From CAYVAP01 sp964521065 (lineage in GTDB: Bacteria; Bacteroidota; Bacteroidia; J057), in NCBI GenBank assembly GCA_964521065.1, contig CAZFPQ010000123.1, positions 1 to 20,628 of the forward strand: a stretch of DNA of 20,628 nucleotides, written 5' to 3'. A program made the translations under genes and the position numbers. Below are positions 7,101 to 14,464 of the stretch, piece after piece. A model generated the notes under the pieces. The model was given only the letters and a program-made list of their open reading frames with translations. It was not told the DNA's origin and made no database searches. The first letter of the stretch is position 1. The number at the start of each line of letters is the position of its first letter.

Positions 7101-7877
7101 ATGAGACATTACTTGGTAATTATGTGCCTGGGCTTGATTCTATCTGGCCTAAATGGATGCAAATTGGTGAATCGGGCTGCAGATGAGAATCAAGAAGTGG
7201 TAGGAAGAAGGGTGCTGCAAGAAGTGAAAGCACAGCAGGCGGAGTTTAAAACCATGACCATTAGTGGAAAGGTTCGGGTGGAAGCACCAGGAGGAGGCTT
7301 CTCTGGTCTATCAGCCAGTTACCGTATTGACCTGCGACGCGACAGTCTATTGGTATTAAAAGTTACCAAATTCATCGAAGTGGCTCGAGTCAAGATTGAT
7401 CAAGATTCCATCTATATCATAGACCGCTTAAACGGAGCTCTCTACGTGTGTGACTTCAGTTTAGCAGAGAAATACACCGGTTTAAAGGCAGATTTTCAAG
7501 CTCTGCATGACCTTTTATTGGGAAACTTCAATCCTATTCCCGCCACTTTGAAGGCAGAAAATGTAAAAACCTTACCTTACACCTTCACGGGGGAGGAAGC
7601 TGGCATGAATTTTCGCTACTTTATTGATCCGTTGATCAGCAAATTGTTGAGAATACAGGCCAACAACCCCGAAACGGGGCTTGGCAGCGACATCAGTTAC
7701 ACCGAGTTTGAGCCAGCAGGAGAAACGGTCTTACCTCGATTAATTGAAATCAATGCCATCTCGCCTGATACCATCAACCTTGAGTTAGATCACCGCAGGA
7801 TAGACTTGGACGGTCGGAAGCCATCCTTTGAGTTAGGGGATTTATCTGGATTAGAGCGAAAAGGGTGCGATTTTTGA
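7101..7877 (+). CDS. DUF4292 family lipoprotein
   Basis: A 258 aa lipoprotein. I place the start at the ATG at 7101: an upstream in-frame ATG at 7053 would add 16 residues in front of a complete signal peptide (MRHYLVIMCLGLILSGLNGC) and overlap the preceding gene. The acyl Cys is C20. The body (FKTMTISGKVRVEAPGGG, RIDLRRDSLLVLKVT, FIEVARVKIDQDSIYIIDR, LLGNFNPIPA) is the DUF4292 pattern, an LolA/LolB-like half-barrel fold, with late strands including FRYFIDPLISKLLRIQ. Members lie next to TPR and EnvC-like genes in Bacteroidota, which suggests a role in outer-membrane lipoprotein or lipid handling; that role is inference. The gene is followed by the EnvC-like gene after 32 bases. Confidence 0.85.
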   Translation: MRHYLVIMCLGLILSGLNGCKLVNRAADENQEVVGRRVLQEVKAQQAEFKTMTISGKVRVEAPGGGFSGLSASYRIDLRRDSLLVLKVTKFIEVARVKIDQDSIYIIDRLNGALYVCDFSLAEKYTGLKADFQALHDLLLGNFNPIPATLKAENVKTLPYTFTGEEAGMNFRYFIDPLISKLLRIQANNPETGLGSDISYTEFEPAGETVLPRLIEINAISPDTINLELDHRRIDLDGRKPSFELGDLSGLERKGCDF

Positions 7878-7909
7878 TACGCCTGTTTAGGGAATAGACG
7901 AAACCGCTC

Positions 7910-9073
7910 ATGCCAAACTTAGGCATTACTTTTTGGGTGAAGTGCGGTCTGTTAGCAGTATGTTGCTTCGGATGGCACTCGATGCGAGCTCAGCTTGATC
8001 GCCATGAGCTTGCAGAACGTATTGCCCTGACCGATCGCTTGCTCGATGAGACTCGAAATCGAGAAGCCAAATCCTTGGTTACCCTGCGGACCTTGAACCA
8101 ACAAATCCTGATGCGGACCGAACTGGTGAGGCAACTTACCGAAGAAGTCACCTACCAACAGGCTCAGGTTGAAAAGCTGGATTTGATTCTCTGTGAAATG
8201 GAGACCGACGCGGAACGAATTCAAGACAATTACATCCGTACGGTCAAAGCAGCCTATCAAGAATTGGGAACCGACAACCTTTGGTTAGCCATTCTAAGCG
8301 CGGACGGATTTTCGGATGCATTTTACCGCTTACAGTATTTCCGCCAATTTTCTCAGTACCGGCGCGAACAACTCAACCTAATTGATAGAACTCACCAAGA
8401 CCTGGAGTCCCAACAAGAGGTACTGTTGAAGCAAGTCATCGAGAAAGACAGAATCTTATCTCTACAAAGGGAGCAGCTTTTGGGGCTAGAAGACAACCGA
8501 CGGGAGCAGCGGGAGCTTTACCGCTCGTTGAAGAGTCAAGCGCGAGACTATCAGCGCCGCTTGGCGCTGGAGCAAACCCAACTAAACAGTCTGTTGCGTG
8601 AGGCTGAAAATATCTATCAAGCCACTCGCGAAAAAAAAGTAGCCAGTGACTATGCCCGCACCTTTTTAGCCAAAAAGGGAGAATTAGATTGGCCTGTCGC
8701 CCCACACCATGGCATCGTCGTTGGCCACTTTGGACGATCCGAAGATCCTTTTGGGAATCCCATCACCAATGAGGGCATCTTTATTCGCACTCCGGCTGAG
8801 GAGGAGGTCAAGTCCGTCTACGCTGGCCGTGTAACGGGACTGACTCACCTCCCAATGGACGGGGGTTGGGTAGTCATCATTGAGCATGGCCGCTATAGAT
8901 CTGTCTATGCAAACCTGGAAAAGGTATTTGTTCAGGAAGGTCAACTTTTATCTACCGGTCAGCCTTTGGGCTTGGTGCGCAGCGATCACCGCACTGGAGA
9001 AACAGTCTTGCAGTTCCTGATCTATACCCTCCCCAATCGCTTTCTCGACCCCGAGAAATGGCTACATTCTTGA
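7910..9073 (+). CDS. EnvC-like LytM protein, non-catalytic (murein hydrolase activator)
   Basis: A 387 aa exported protein: signal peptide 1-27 (probable cleavage after MRA), two long coiled-coil stretches (about 30-115 and 155-245) and a C-terminal LytM/M23 domain (about 258-387). In active M23 peptidases zinc is bound by HxxxD and HxH residues. Here the matching places read NEGIFIR (N287 and F291 for His and Asp), YANL (N335 for His) and LQFLIY (Q368 for His), so no zinc site remains. That fits EnvC/NlpD-type regulators, which activate amidases during septal peptidoglycan splitting instead of cutting murein. It ends the dut-TPR-DUF4292 cluster and likely works with those envelope proteins in division or cell separation (inference). 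The target amidase is not in the window. Confidence 0.87.
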   Translation: MPNLGITFWVKCGLLAVCCFGWHSMRAQLDRHELAERIALTDRLLDETRNREAKSLVTLRTLNQQILMRTELVRQLTEEVTYQQAQVEKLDLILCEMETDAERIQDNYIRTVKAAYQELGTDNLWLAILSADGFSDAFYRLQYFRQFSQYRREQLNLIDRTHQDLESQQEVLLKQVIEKDRILSLQREQLLGLEDNRREQRELYRSLKSQARDYQRRLALEQTQLNSLLREAENIYQATREKKVASDYARTFLAKKGELDWPVAPHHGIVVGHFGRSEDPFGNPITNEGIFIRTPAEEEVKSVYAGRVTGLTHLPMDGGWVVIIEHGRYRSVYANLEKVFVQEGQLLSTGQPLGLVRSDHRTGETVLQFLIYTLPNRFLDPEKWLHS

Positions 9074-9120
9074 GCTAACCCCCACAAGCTTTCCTCGTAT
9101 ATATAATCCGAAATTCCCGC

Positions 9121-9148
9121 TTGACTTAGGGAAAAATTGGTATATTGA
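9121..9148 (+). promoter_or_regulatory. Candidate promoter of the BI-1 family gene
   Basis: TTG at 9121-9123 and TATATTGA at 9141-9148 with a 17 bp spacer, in an A-rich stretch 32 bases before the start codon. The -7 box matches TAnnTTTG only partly. A new unit is expected here because a 107-base gap follows the EnvC-like gene. Confidence 0.35.
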
Positions 9149-9180
9149 AGTAAACAAAGATTAATAGTTTAAGATAAACC

Positions 9181-9900
9181 ATGAGAGAACATCTCGAATT
9201 TGACAATCGTTCAGAAGTCAGAGAGCGTGAGTTCCTGGTGTCAGGAGCAGCCAATGCGTTCCTGCGACAAGTTTTTGTAACCATGGCCTTGGGGCTTGCC
9301 ATCACAGGGATGGCAGCTTGGTGGGTGGCAAATACCCCCGCTGCTTTGAACTTCTTTTTTAGTGGATTTATGACCTATGTGACCATCTTTTCTCCTTTGG
9401 TCTTGGTCTTTTTCCTTTCTGCTAGGGTGCATAAAATGAGCTTTGGGGCCGCAAGTACAACCTTTGCTATCTATTCAGTTTTGGTTGGGATCAGCTTGTC
9501 TACCATATTCCTGATCTACGACTTAGGAACCCTCTTCACCGTGTTTGGTATTACTGCGGGTACATTTGGAGCCATGGCTCTAGTTGGCTTGACGACCAAA
9601 GTCGATCTGACCAAAATGGGATCCATGCTCTACATGGCTTTAATTGGATTGATTATCGCCATGGTGGTCAACTGGTTCATGAACTCTAGTACCATGGAAT
9701 ACATCATTTCCATTATTGGTGTGCTGATCTTCTCTGGTTTGACAGCCTACGATACTCAGAAAATGCTAGTCATTGGGGCCAACGTAGACCCTGAGGCCGA
9801 GTCCAGCAAAAAAATAGCTTTGATTGGGGCGCTTTCGCTCTATCTCGATTTCATCAATCTCTTCCTATTCTTGTTGCGCCTTTTTGGTGGCCGCGATTAA
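9181..9900 (+). CDS. Bax inhibitor-1 family membrane protein (YbhL/YccA type)
   Basis: A 239 aa polytopic inner-membrane protein with about seven hydrophobic segments between residues 30 and 236 and a charged N-terminus. The BI-1/UPF0005 signature is visible near the C-terminus: FSGLTAYDTQKM, then ALIGALSLYLDFINLFLFLL and RLFGG. Family members are proposed pH-sensitive calcium leak channels or partners of the FtsH protease; neither role can be read from this sequence. The length is normal. It is a single-gene unit with a candidate promoter just upstream and a strong terminator 18 bases after the stop. Confidence 0.93.
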   Translation: MREHLEFDNRSEVREREFLVSGAANAFLRQVFVTMALGLAITGMAAWWVANTPAALNFFFSGFMTYVTIFSPLVLVFFLSARVHKMSFGAASTTFAIYSVLVGISLSTIFLIYDLGTLFTVFGITAGTFGAMALVGLTTKVDLTKMGSMLYMALIGLIIAMVVNWFMNSSTMEYIISIIGVLIFSGLTAYDTQKMLVIGANVDPEAESSKKIALIGALSLYLDFINLFLFLLRLFGGRD

Positions 9901-9917
9901 AGGCAGAGTATTTCTAG

Positions 9918-9955
9918 AAAAAGGTCTCCGGCTATAACTAGTCGGAGACCTTTTT
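9918..9955 (+). terminator. Rho-independent terminator of the BI-1 family gene
   Basis: AAAAAGGTCTCCG (9918-9930) pairs perfectly with CGGAGACCTTTTT (9943-9955) over 13 bp around a 12-base loop, ending in five Ts. It is symmetrical enough to work in both directions, but both neighbours are on the plus strand. Confidence 0.9.
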
Positions 9956-10235
9956 GCTATCAATATGTCAAGGAAAAGTATGCTTTGTTGCAGGCTTCAT
10001 AGCACGTGGCTAATTGAGTTGATAAAAATTAAAACCCATTGATAGTGAGTTGTTTAGGTGGATAATTGGAATTGAATGTTAACTTTTACTGCTGTTAATT
10101 TGTTCTGCTTTTAGAAAAGGGGAAAAGATCAGCATGTGAGAAAAGTTTACCCATTTTACTTCCTGGTCACTCCTTCTTATAGTCGCCTTTCACACCTAAA
10201 CTTTCTTCGTTCCTCTATTACCGCTTAGCCACTCG
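9956..10235 (+). promoter_or_regulatory. AT-rich upstream region of the threonine dehydrogenase gene
   Basis: No gene is supported in these 280 bases; the longest short frame (from ATG at 9965, 25 codons) has nothing to recommend it. A candidate promoter is TTG at 10072-10074, 20 bp, then TTAATTTG at 10095-10102, which differs from the Bacteroidota -7 box at one fixed base. This would leave a leader of roughly 125 bases. I see no riboswitch-like fold. Confidence 0.35.
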
Positions 10236-11225
10236 ATGATGATGGATAGTCCCCAAGCTGCCACGGCCCGAACTCTGGTTATTGGTGCCCTCGGTCAAAT
10301 TGGAACCGAACTGGTTCGTGAGCTGAAAAAGCGCATTGGACCCGATCGAGTCCTCGCCTCTGATTTACGGCCACCTGCCCATTACGAAGGAGATTTTGTT
10401 GCGTTGGATGTCACGGACCGCCAACAACTAGATGAGGTGATAGCCTCTTACAATGTCCAAGAAATCTATCATTTGGCTGCTATTCTCTCCGCCAAAGGGG
10501 AGGGGAATCCTACCCAGGCTTGGAATATTAACATGACTGGCTTGCTGAATGTGCTGGAGGTGGCTCGGATGCGTGGAGTAAAGCGAATTTTTTGGCCTAG
10601 TAGCATTGCCGTTTTTGGGCCTCAATCGCCTAAGCAGGCTACCCCCCAAGATACCGTCACGGACCCTAATACCGTGTATGGCATCAGCAAACTGGCCGGT
10701 GAGCGTTGGTGTGAGTATTATCACCAAAAGTATGGCCTCGACATTCGAAGCATCCGTTATCCCGGATTGATAGGCTATCAATCCCTACCCGGAGGAGGGA
10801 CCACGGATTATGCAGTAGAAATATTCCATGCGGCCTTGAAGCAAGAAGAATACACCTGTTGCCTGAGACCCCAGACCAGGCTTCCTATGATGTTCATGGA
10901 TGATGCCATCAGAGCTACGCTAGAGCTGATGGAAGCCCCGACTCGTCGGATCAGGGTACGCTCCTCCTACAATTTACAGGGCTTAAGTTTTACCCCTGAG
11001 GAGATTTTACAAGAAATTCAGAAGCATATTCCTGGGTTTACCTGCAAGTATGAACCAGACTTCCGTCAGCAGATTGCGGATACATGGCCAGCAAGCTTGG
11101 ATGATACCAGCGCACGTCTAGACTGGGGATGGCAGGCCGAATACGATTTAGAACGAATGGTGGTGGAGATGCTGAAAAAGATTCCTTTAAGCTTTCCCGC
11201 TCTACTCTTAGATGAGTCAGCCTAA
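10236..11225 (+). CDS. NAD-dependent L-threonine dehydrogenase, SDR (epimerase-like) type
   Basis: A 329 aa extended short-chain dehydrogenase/reductase. The Rossmann motif is GALGQIG (18-24), Asp in LASDLRPP specifies NAD, PSSIAVFGP (121-129) carries the catalytic Ser region, and YGISK (148-152) is the Tyr-Lys pair. RYPGLIGYQSLPGGGTTDYA and RLPMMFMDDAIRATLELM are, from my knowledge of the family, hallmarks of SDR-type L-threonine 3-dehydrogenases rather than UDP-sugar epimerases. These oxidise threonine to 2-amino-3-ketobutyrate, which Kbl then splits to glycine and acetyl-CoA; no kbl lies in the window. Three ATG codons in a row begin the gene (10236, 10239, 10242) and any could be used. 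It converges on the glutathione peroxidase gene with an 11-base gap. Confidence 0.88.
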   Translation: MMMDSPQAATARTLVIGALGQIGTELVRELKKRIGPDRVLASDLRPPAHYEGDFVALDVTDRQQLDEVIASYNVQEIYHLAAILSAKGEGNPTQAWNINMTGLLNVLEVARMRGVKRIFWPSSIAVFGPQSPKQATPQDTVTDPNTVYGISKLAGERWCEYYHQKYGLDIRSIRYPGLIGYQSLPGGGTTDYAVEIFHAALKQEEYTCCLRPQTRLPMMFMDDAIRATLELMEAPTRRIRVRSSYNLQGLSFTPEEILQEIQKHIPGFTCKYEPDFRQQIADTWPASLDDTSARLDWGWQAEYDLERMVVEMLKKIPLSFPALLLDESA

Positions 11226-11236
11226 GCTTTTGGGGA

Positions 11237-11773
11237 CTAGGACTCTAAGAAAGAGAGGATTTGCTGTTTTATCTTTGGTTCGCTCACCCTACTCTGAGGA
11301 GGTATGGCCAGGATTCTTTCTCCGGTAGCATCCACCAAGTATTTTTGAAAGTTCCAGCTAGGAGCTTGACCCGTTTTTTCTTCTAAGTATTGGTATAGGG
11401 CATGCTGATCTTTGCCCTTGACCGAGATTTTGGCAAACATGGGGAAGTTCACTCCATATTGACTGCTGCAAAAGCTCGCAATATCCTCGTTTGTTCCAGG
11501 CTCTTGCCCCATAAAATTGTTGGCTGGGAATCCCAGTACCACCAATCCCTGGTCCTCCAATTCAGCATAAAGGGCCTGCAAGTCTTCGTACTGAGGAGTT
11601 AGCCCACAGCGACTGGCAACATTGACAATCAGTAAAACCTTGCCTTTATAATCGGCCAAACTCTGCTGCTCTCCTTGAATATTGGGGAGACTAAAGTCAT
11701 AAATAGATTGGGCTTGGGTCGGGTTTGACATGCTAATCAGGAATAACACAGTGAAAAATAAGGATGTTTTCAT
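11237..11773 (-). CDS. Exported glutathione peroxidase-like thiol peroxidase
   Basis: A 178 aa thioredoxin-fold peroxidase that reduces hydroperoxides. It carries a signal peptide (1-21, probable cleavage at TQA-QS), so it should act in the periplasm. Motifs: VNVASRCGLTPQY with the peroxidatic C56 (Cys in place of selenocysteine), LGFPANNFMGQEPG with Q90 of the tetrad, FCSSQYGVNFPMF with C102 as likely resolving Cys, and WNFQKYLVD with W140-N141. C102 suggests a thioredoxin-like, not glutathione, reductant, as in most bacterial members. AAGGGAGC just before the ATG could be a weak ribosome site. It is convergent with the threonine dehydrogenase gene and no hairpin terminator separates the two. 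Confidence 0.94.
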   Translation of the reverse strand: MKTSLFFTVLFLISMSNPTQAQSIYDFSLPNIQGEQQSLADYKGKVLLIVNVASRCGLTPQYEDLQALYAELEDQGLVVLGFPANNFMGQEPGTNEDIASFCSSQYGVNFPMFAKISVKGKDQHALYQYLEEKTGQAPSWNFQKYLVDATGERILAIPPQSRVSEPKIKQQILSFLES

Positions 11774-11948
11774 GCTCCCTTAACTCCGCTTGTTGAGAAA
11801 GGTTAGGGAAAATTAGAGGGATCAAGGGTGACGTGGTCCGGCACAAGAAGTCTACATGGTGAAGCGCTTGATGGCAGGCGGAAAAAGTGTTAGCTTATAT
11901 GCGATAGTCGAGCCTTGTGAATATTTCTTTCATTTTAATTAATACCCC
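11774..11948. promoter_or_regulatory. Divergent intergenic region
   Basis: 175 bases between the minus-strand peroxidase and the plus-strand OmpA-like gene, so promoters for both should lie here. None matches the consensus well. It holds one copy of the nonamer GGTGAAGCG (11858-11866), found twice in opposite orientation at 14344-14394. Confidence 0.3.
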
Positions 11949-12812
11949 ATGTTTCGCATCATTCAAGTACCCCTAATCCTGCTAATCGGATGGTTAATCG
12001 GTGGTACCTGGTTTTGGGTGTGTGAAGTAAGATGTGAGTGTGGCGAATCCAAAGCTGTCACATCTACGAAAGGAGAGGGCGAAGCCCCTACAGAAACGGA
12101 CCCGATGGTCTTGTTTTCTCAAGGGGTCAGTTTTGCAATGGATGGCGGCAATGGCGAACTAGATGAGCACGCCAGCCAATACTTATCAGAACTGGCGGAA
12201 ACACTCAAACAAAATCCCCAAAAGCAGCTGCAAATTGTAGGCTTATATCATCGAAATGAGAACTCAGGTGAGCAGAATTTAGGCTTAAGAAGAGCGATCT
12301 TTTTATCCGACAAGTTGGAAGCGATGGGCGTTCCACACAACCAACTTATTCGATTACCTAAGAAGCTGAATCAAGCTTTGGCTGGGAATGCTTTCTCCGG
12401 AGGATTGGAATTAGAGCTGTTGGATGTCCCTACGGAAGAACAAGAGAAAGAAGCGCCCACTGCATTGCCGGACAACAAGAGTTTCCGATTTGGATATAAC
12501 CAAGCTGGGATCGAGTTGAGTGATGAAGAACGGACTTACATCAGTCAGGTGCTCCAATACCTCCGCAGTCATTCCTTGGCAAAACTTCAACTTACAGGGC
12601 ATACCGATGATGTCGGCGAACCAGATAACAACCTAAAACTGGGACAAGAGCGTGCCGAGACGGTGAAAAGCTACTTTGAAGCCTTTGGTTTAGACTCTGG
12701 ACGAATTGTTGCGGGTTCTAAAGGGGAAAGCGCTCCAATCGCCACCAACTCTACTACCGAAGGACGGCAAATGAATCGCCGGGTAGAAGTAAGCATTGTT
12801 CCTGGATCTTAA
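11949..12812 (+). CDS. OmpA-family peptidoglycan-binding protein with two OmpA-like halves
   Basis: A 287 aa protein with an N-terminal hydrophobic segment (4-24) that could be an uncleaved anchor or signal; C25, C30 and C32 follow but no clean lipobox is seen. Residues about 52-155 look like a worn OmpA-like domain (MVLFSQGVSFAMDGGNGEL, YLSELAETLKQNP, LGLRRAIFLSDKLEAMGV) lacking the peptidoglycan-binding residues. Residues about 168-287 form a good OmpA C-terminal domain: LQLTGHTDDVG, NNLKLGQERAETVKSYF, and a C-terminal GRQMNRRVEVSI with the conserved Asp and Arg that hold diaminopimelate. It should bind peptidoglycan in the periplasm. No beta-barrel is present. It precedes the membrane HHH protein by 71 bases. 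Confidence 0.85.
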   Translation: MFRIIQVPLILLIGWLIGGTWFWVCEVRCECGESKAVTSTKGEGEAPTETDPMVLFSQGVSFAMDGGNGELDEHASQYLSELAETLKQNPQKQLQIVGLYHRNENSGEQNLGLRRAIFLSDKLEAMGVPHNQLIRLPKKLNQALAGNAFSGGLELELLDVPTEEQEKEAPTALPDNKSFRFGYNQAGIELSDEERTYISQVLQYLRSHSLAKLQLTGHTDDVGEPDNNLKLGQERAETVKSYFEAFGLDSGRIVAGSKGESAPIATNSTTEGRQMNRRVEVSIVPGS

Positions 12813-12883
12813 GCAAACTAAGTCCAATTCTAATTCCTATTATCTTAGTATTTACAAACCCTTCACTTAGAAAAAGATAAAAC

Positions 12884-13528
12884 ATGTCTCCCATACTTGA
12901 AGCCTTATTGCTGATGAGTGTCGCCGCCATCCTGGGTGGGATCATCGTATGGTTGCTGATGCGCAACCGAATAGAAGAATCAAATAGCCAATCAGCCTCC
13001 AGCACATCATCGGGAAATGACGCGGCCCTACAGGCTGACCTTGAGCGCTACAAGCGAGCTGCTGCAGATTGCGAAGGGGCGCAAGCCCAGCTCAAAACAG
13101 ATTTTGAAGCAAAAATTAAGTCCTTAGAAGCTGAACTGGGGCAGGTAAAGGCGGAATTAGCGGAGGCGGGAGCCAAGTCTAAATCCATCGTAGATGAAGC
13201 TGTCGCTAGTGGGAAACCTTCCAAAGAAGAAAAAGAAGCCGCTGCGCTCGACCGGATTAGACAACGAGCGGCAGCTTTAGACTTTGGGAAAATCGGCACC
13301 GCGACAGCCGATGATAAAGACGACCTCAAGCTAGTCAAAGGAATCGGACCCTTCATTGAGAAGAAGCTCAATGCCCTAGGAATTTATACTTTTCGTCAGA
13401 TCGCCAATTTTGATGAAGATCTCGAAGACAAAGTCAACGAAGCCATCGAATTCTTTCCTGGTCGCATCCGCCGTGATGATTGGAAAGGTCAGGCAGCTAA
13501 GATGGCTGACGAAAAAGAAGGCAAGTAA
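12884..13528 (+). CDS. Membrane-anchored helix-hairpin-helix protein
   Basis: A 214 aa protein: one transmembrane segment (about 5-27) ending in MRNR, a Ser-rich linker, a coiled coil (about 46-105), a charged region, and a C-terminal helix-hairpin-helix-type domain (about 148-207) with LKLVKGIGPFIEKKLNALGI, YTFRQIA and FPGRIRRDDWKGQA. This C-terminal module recurs in many bacterial proteins, attached to membrane or ribosomal/NADH dehydrogenase-related proteins. HHH modules often contact DNA, so a membrane-to-nucleoid tether is thinkable but unproven. With the Arg-rich residues after the membrane segment the C-terminal part is expected in the cytoplasm. It probably forms a unit with the OmpA-like gene and ends in a strong terminator. 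Confidence 0.82.
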   Translation: MSPILEALLLMSVAAILGGIIVWLLMRNRIEESNSQSASSTSSGNDAALQADLERYKRAAADCEGAQAQLKTDFEAKIKSLEAELGQVKAELAEAGAKSKSIVDEAVASGKPSKEEKEAAALDRIRQRAAALDFGKIGTATADDKDDLKLVKGIGPFIEKKLNALGIYTFRQIANFDEDLEDKVNEAIEFFPGRIRRDDWKGQAAKMADEKEGK

Positions 13529-13551
13529 TCATCACCCAAGATATTCGACTG

Positions 13552-13588
13552 AGCTCCTCCTGGATTCTTCCAGAGAGGAGCTTTTTTC
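13552..13588 (+). terminator. Rho-independent terminator
   Basis: A two-part stem: AGCTCCTC (13552-13559) with GAGGAGCT (13575-13582) and inside it CTGGA (13560-13564) with TCCAG (13569-13573), loop TTCT, single bulged A, then a T-run to 13587. It ends the OmpA/HHH unit 24 bases past the stop codon. Confidence 0.92.
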
Positions 13589-13929
13589 TTGTGCTTTAGC
13601 AGCACTTTGCCGGAGGATTTCTTCTCGCTGGTAATTGAAATCCCTTTTTAACAGAAGGCCAAAAGAAAACGGTAAGTGGGGTACGGGAGTACGGGGTAGG
13701 TGGTGGCAATTATTCATTCTTATCACCATAGCTCCGTAGGCCATATACCCCGATTTCTCCTGCCCAATTGCTTAGGAGCAGGAAAAAAATAACATGTAAA
13801 TTTTACGCCGATATTTCATGCCAGATCAAGGAAGAAAGATCGAGTTTGGCGGGCTAATTGAGCTTTTTTCTGACGCTGAGATGGTATGGAAGATCAAGCA
13901 AAAGTGTATAGTTGTTTTTTGACGGTTCC
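13589..13929. other. Intergenic region without a recognised gene
   Basis: About 340 bases between the terminator and the end of the minus-strand PRPP-synthetase-like gene. No open frame here is credible. The only clear structure is the G-rich tract at 13678-13706, listed separately; the rest is mixed sequence with some T-runs (for example near 13914-13920) that could help termination of the plus-strand unit only weakly. Confidence 0.5.
13678..13706 (+). repeat. G-rich tract related to 16132-16156
   Basis: GGGG-TAC-GGG-AGTAC-GGGG-TAGG with further GG pairs. It has three G3-4 tracts plus GG, and a TAC spacer. Read on the minus strand, the tract at 16132-16156 has nearly the same layout (GGG-TAT-GGG-AGGTAT-GGGGG-TATGG). 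Possible short-repeat family or G-quadruplex former. Confidence 0.6.
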
Positions 13930-14238
13930 TTAGTAGCGTACTTTCATTTTCTCTATCATATCAGAAGAAAGAGCTTCACTATAGGTTCCATAAGCGTCAA
14001 CCAGTAGGCCTTTGATGGTAGGGGTGCCTCCAGACTCGATTGCGTAAAGCACAGAATTGTCGTCCTCACTGCTCATGCCTTCAAAGCGGTGTACAGCTAC
14101 CACATTGAAATCGGCCGGTCCAAACTGCTCATTCAAACTTTTACATTCAATTCCTTCTGGCAGGAGATTGAAGTCATAGGTATATCCCGCTTGCTGATAA
14201 TGGGTGGTGGCTTGGCTAAGGGTATCGAAAACGTCCAT
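13930..14238 (-). CDS. Small protein of the phosphoribosylpyrophosphate-synthetase-like family
   Basis: A 102 aa protein if begun at the ATG at 14238 (MDVFDTL). The frame is open for 13 more residues to 14277, but family members start near this Met. It matches short Bacteroidota proteins that databases often label as PRPP synthetase: TLSQATTHYQQAGYTYDFN, ADFNVVAVHRFEG, VLYAIES, KGLLVDAYGTYSEALS and the C-terminal MIEKMKVRY. At this length it cannot be a PRPP synthetase (over 300 aa with nucleotide and ribose phosphate motifs), so the label is misleading and the function is unknown. It is a lone minus-strand gene, divergent from the outer-membrane barrel gene. Confidence 0.8.
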   Translation of the reverse strand: MDVFDTLSQATTHYQQAGYTYDFNLLPEGIECKSLNEQFGPADFNVVAVHRFEGMSSEDDNSVLYAIESGGTPTIKGLLVDAYGTYSEALSSDMIEKMKVRY

Positions 14239-14464
14239 AATGGGTGGTGATTTGGTGGGAAAGAGTGGTTTCCTCAAGTAGATTTTTGCATGGCTAACTG
14301 TCTAGGAGGGATTCCGTTCTGGCATCTTCAAAATTGAATGCGTCGCTTCACCTAGTCCATACTTCACTTCGCCTTCCCCAGTTGACGCTTCACCAGAAAG
14401 GTAGACTTTAGAGTGAAGATAAAGGGAGTTCTTTGGGCATCATCTAATCACTAAACCTAAACAG
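14239..14464. promoter_or_regulatory. Divergent intergenic region with repeated CGCTTCACC
   Basis: Region between two divergent genes. CGCTTCACC occurs at 14344-14352 and at 14386-14394, with CTTCACTTCGCC between them, and the reverse complement occurs at 11858-11866. These may be binding sites or a worn short repeat. A TTCTTTGGGC stretch (14430-14439) could be part of a promoter for the barrel gene, but a -33 element is not clear. Confidence 0.35.

Noticed and set aside
7910..9073. Active M23 endopeptidase
   Set aside because: All expected zinc ligands are replaced (N287, F291, N335, Q368), so it is better seen as an EnvC-like activator.
10236..11225. UDP-glucose/galactose epimerase
   Set aside because: The RYPGLIGYQSLPGGGTTDYA and LPMMFMDDAIRAT patterns fit SDR-type threonine dehydrogenases better than sugar epimerases.
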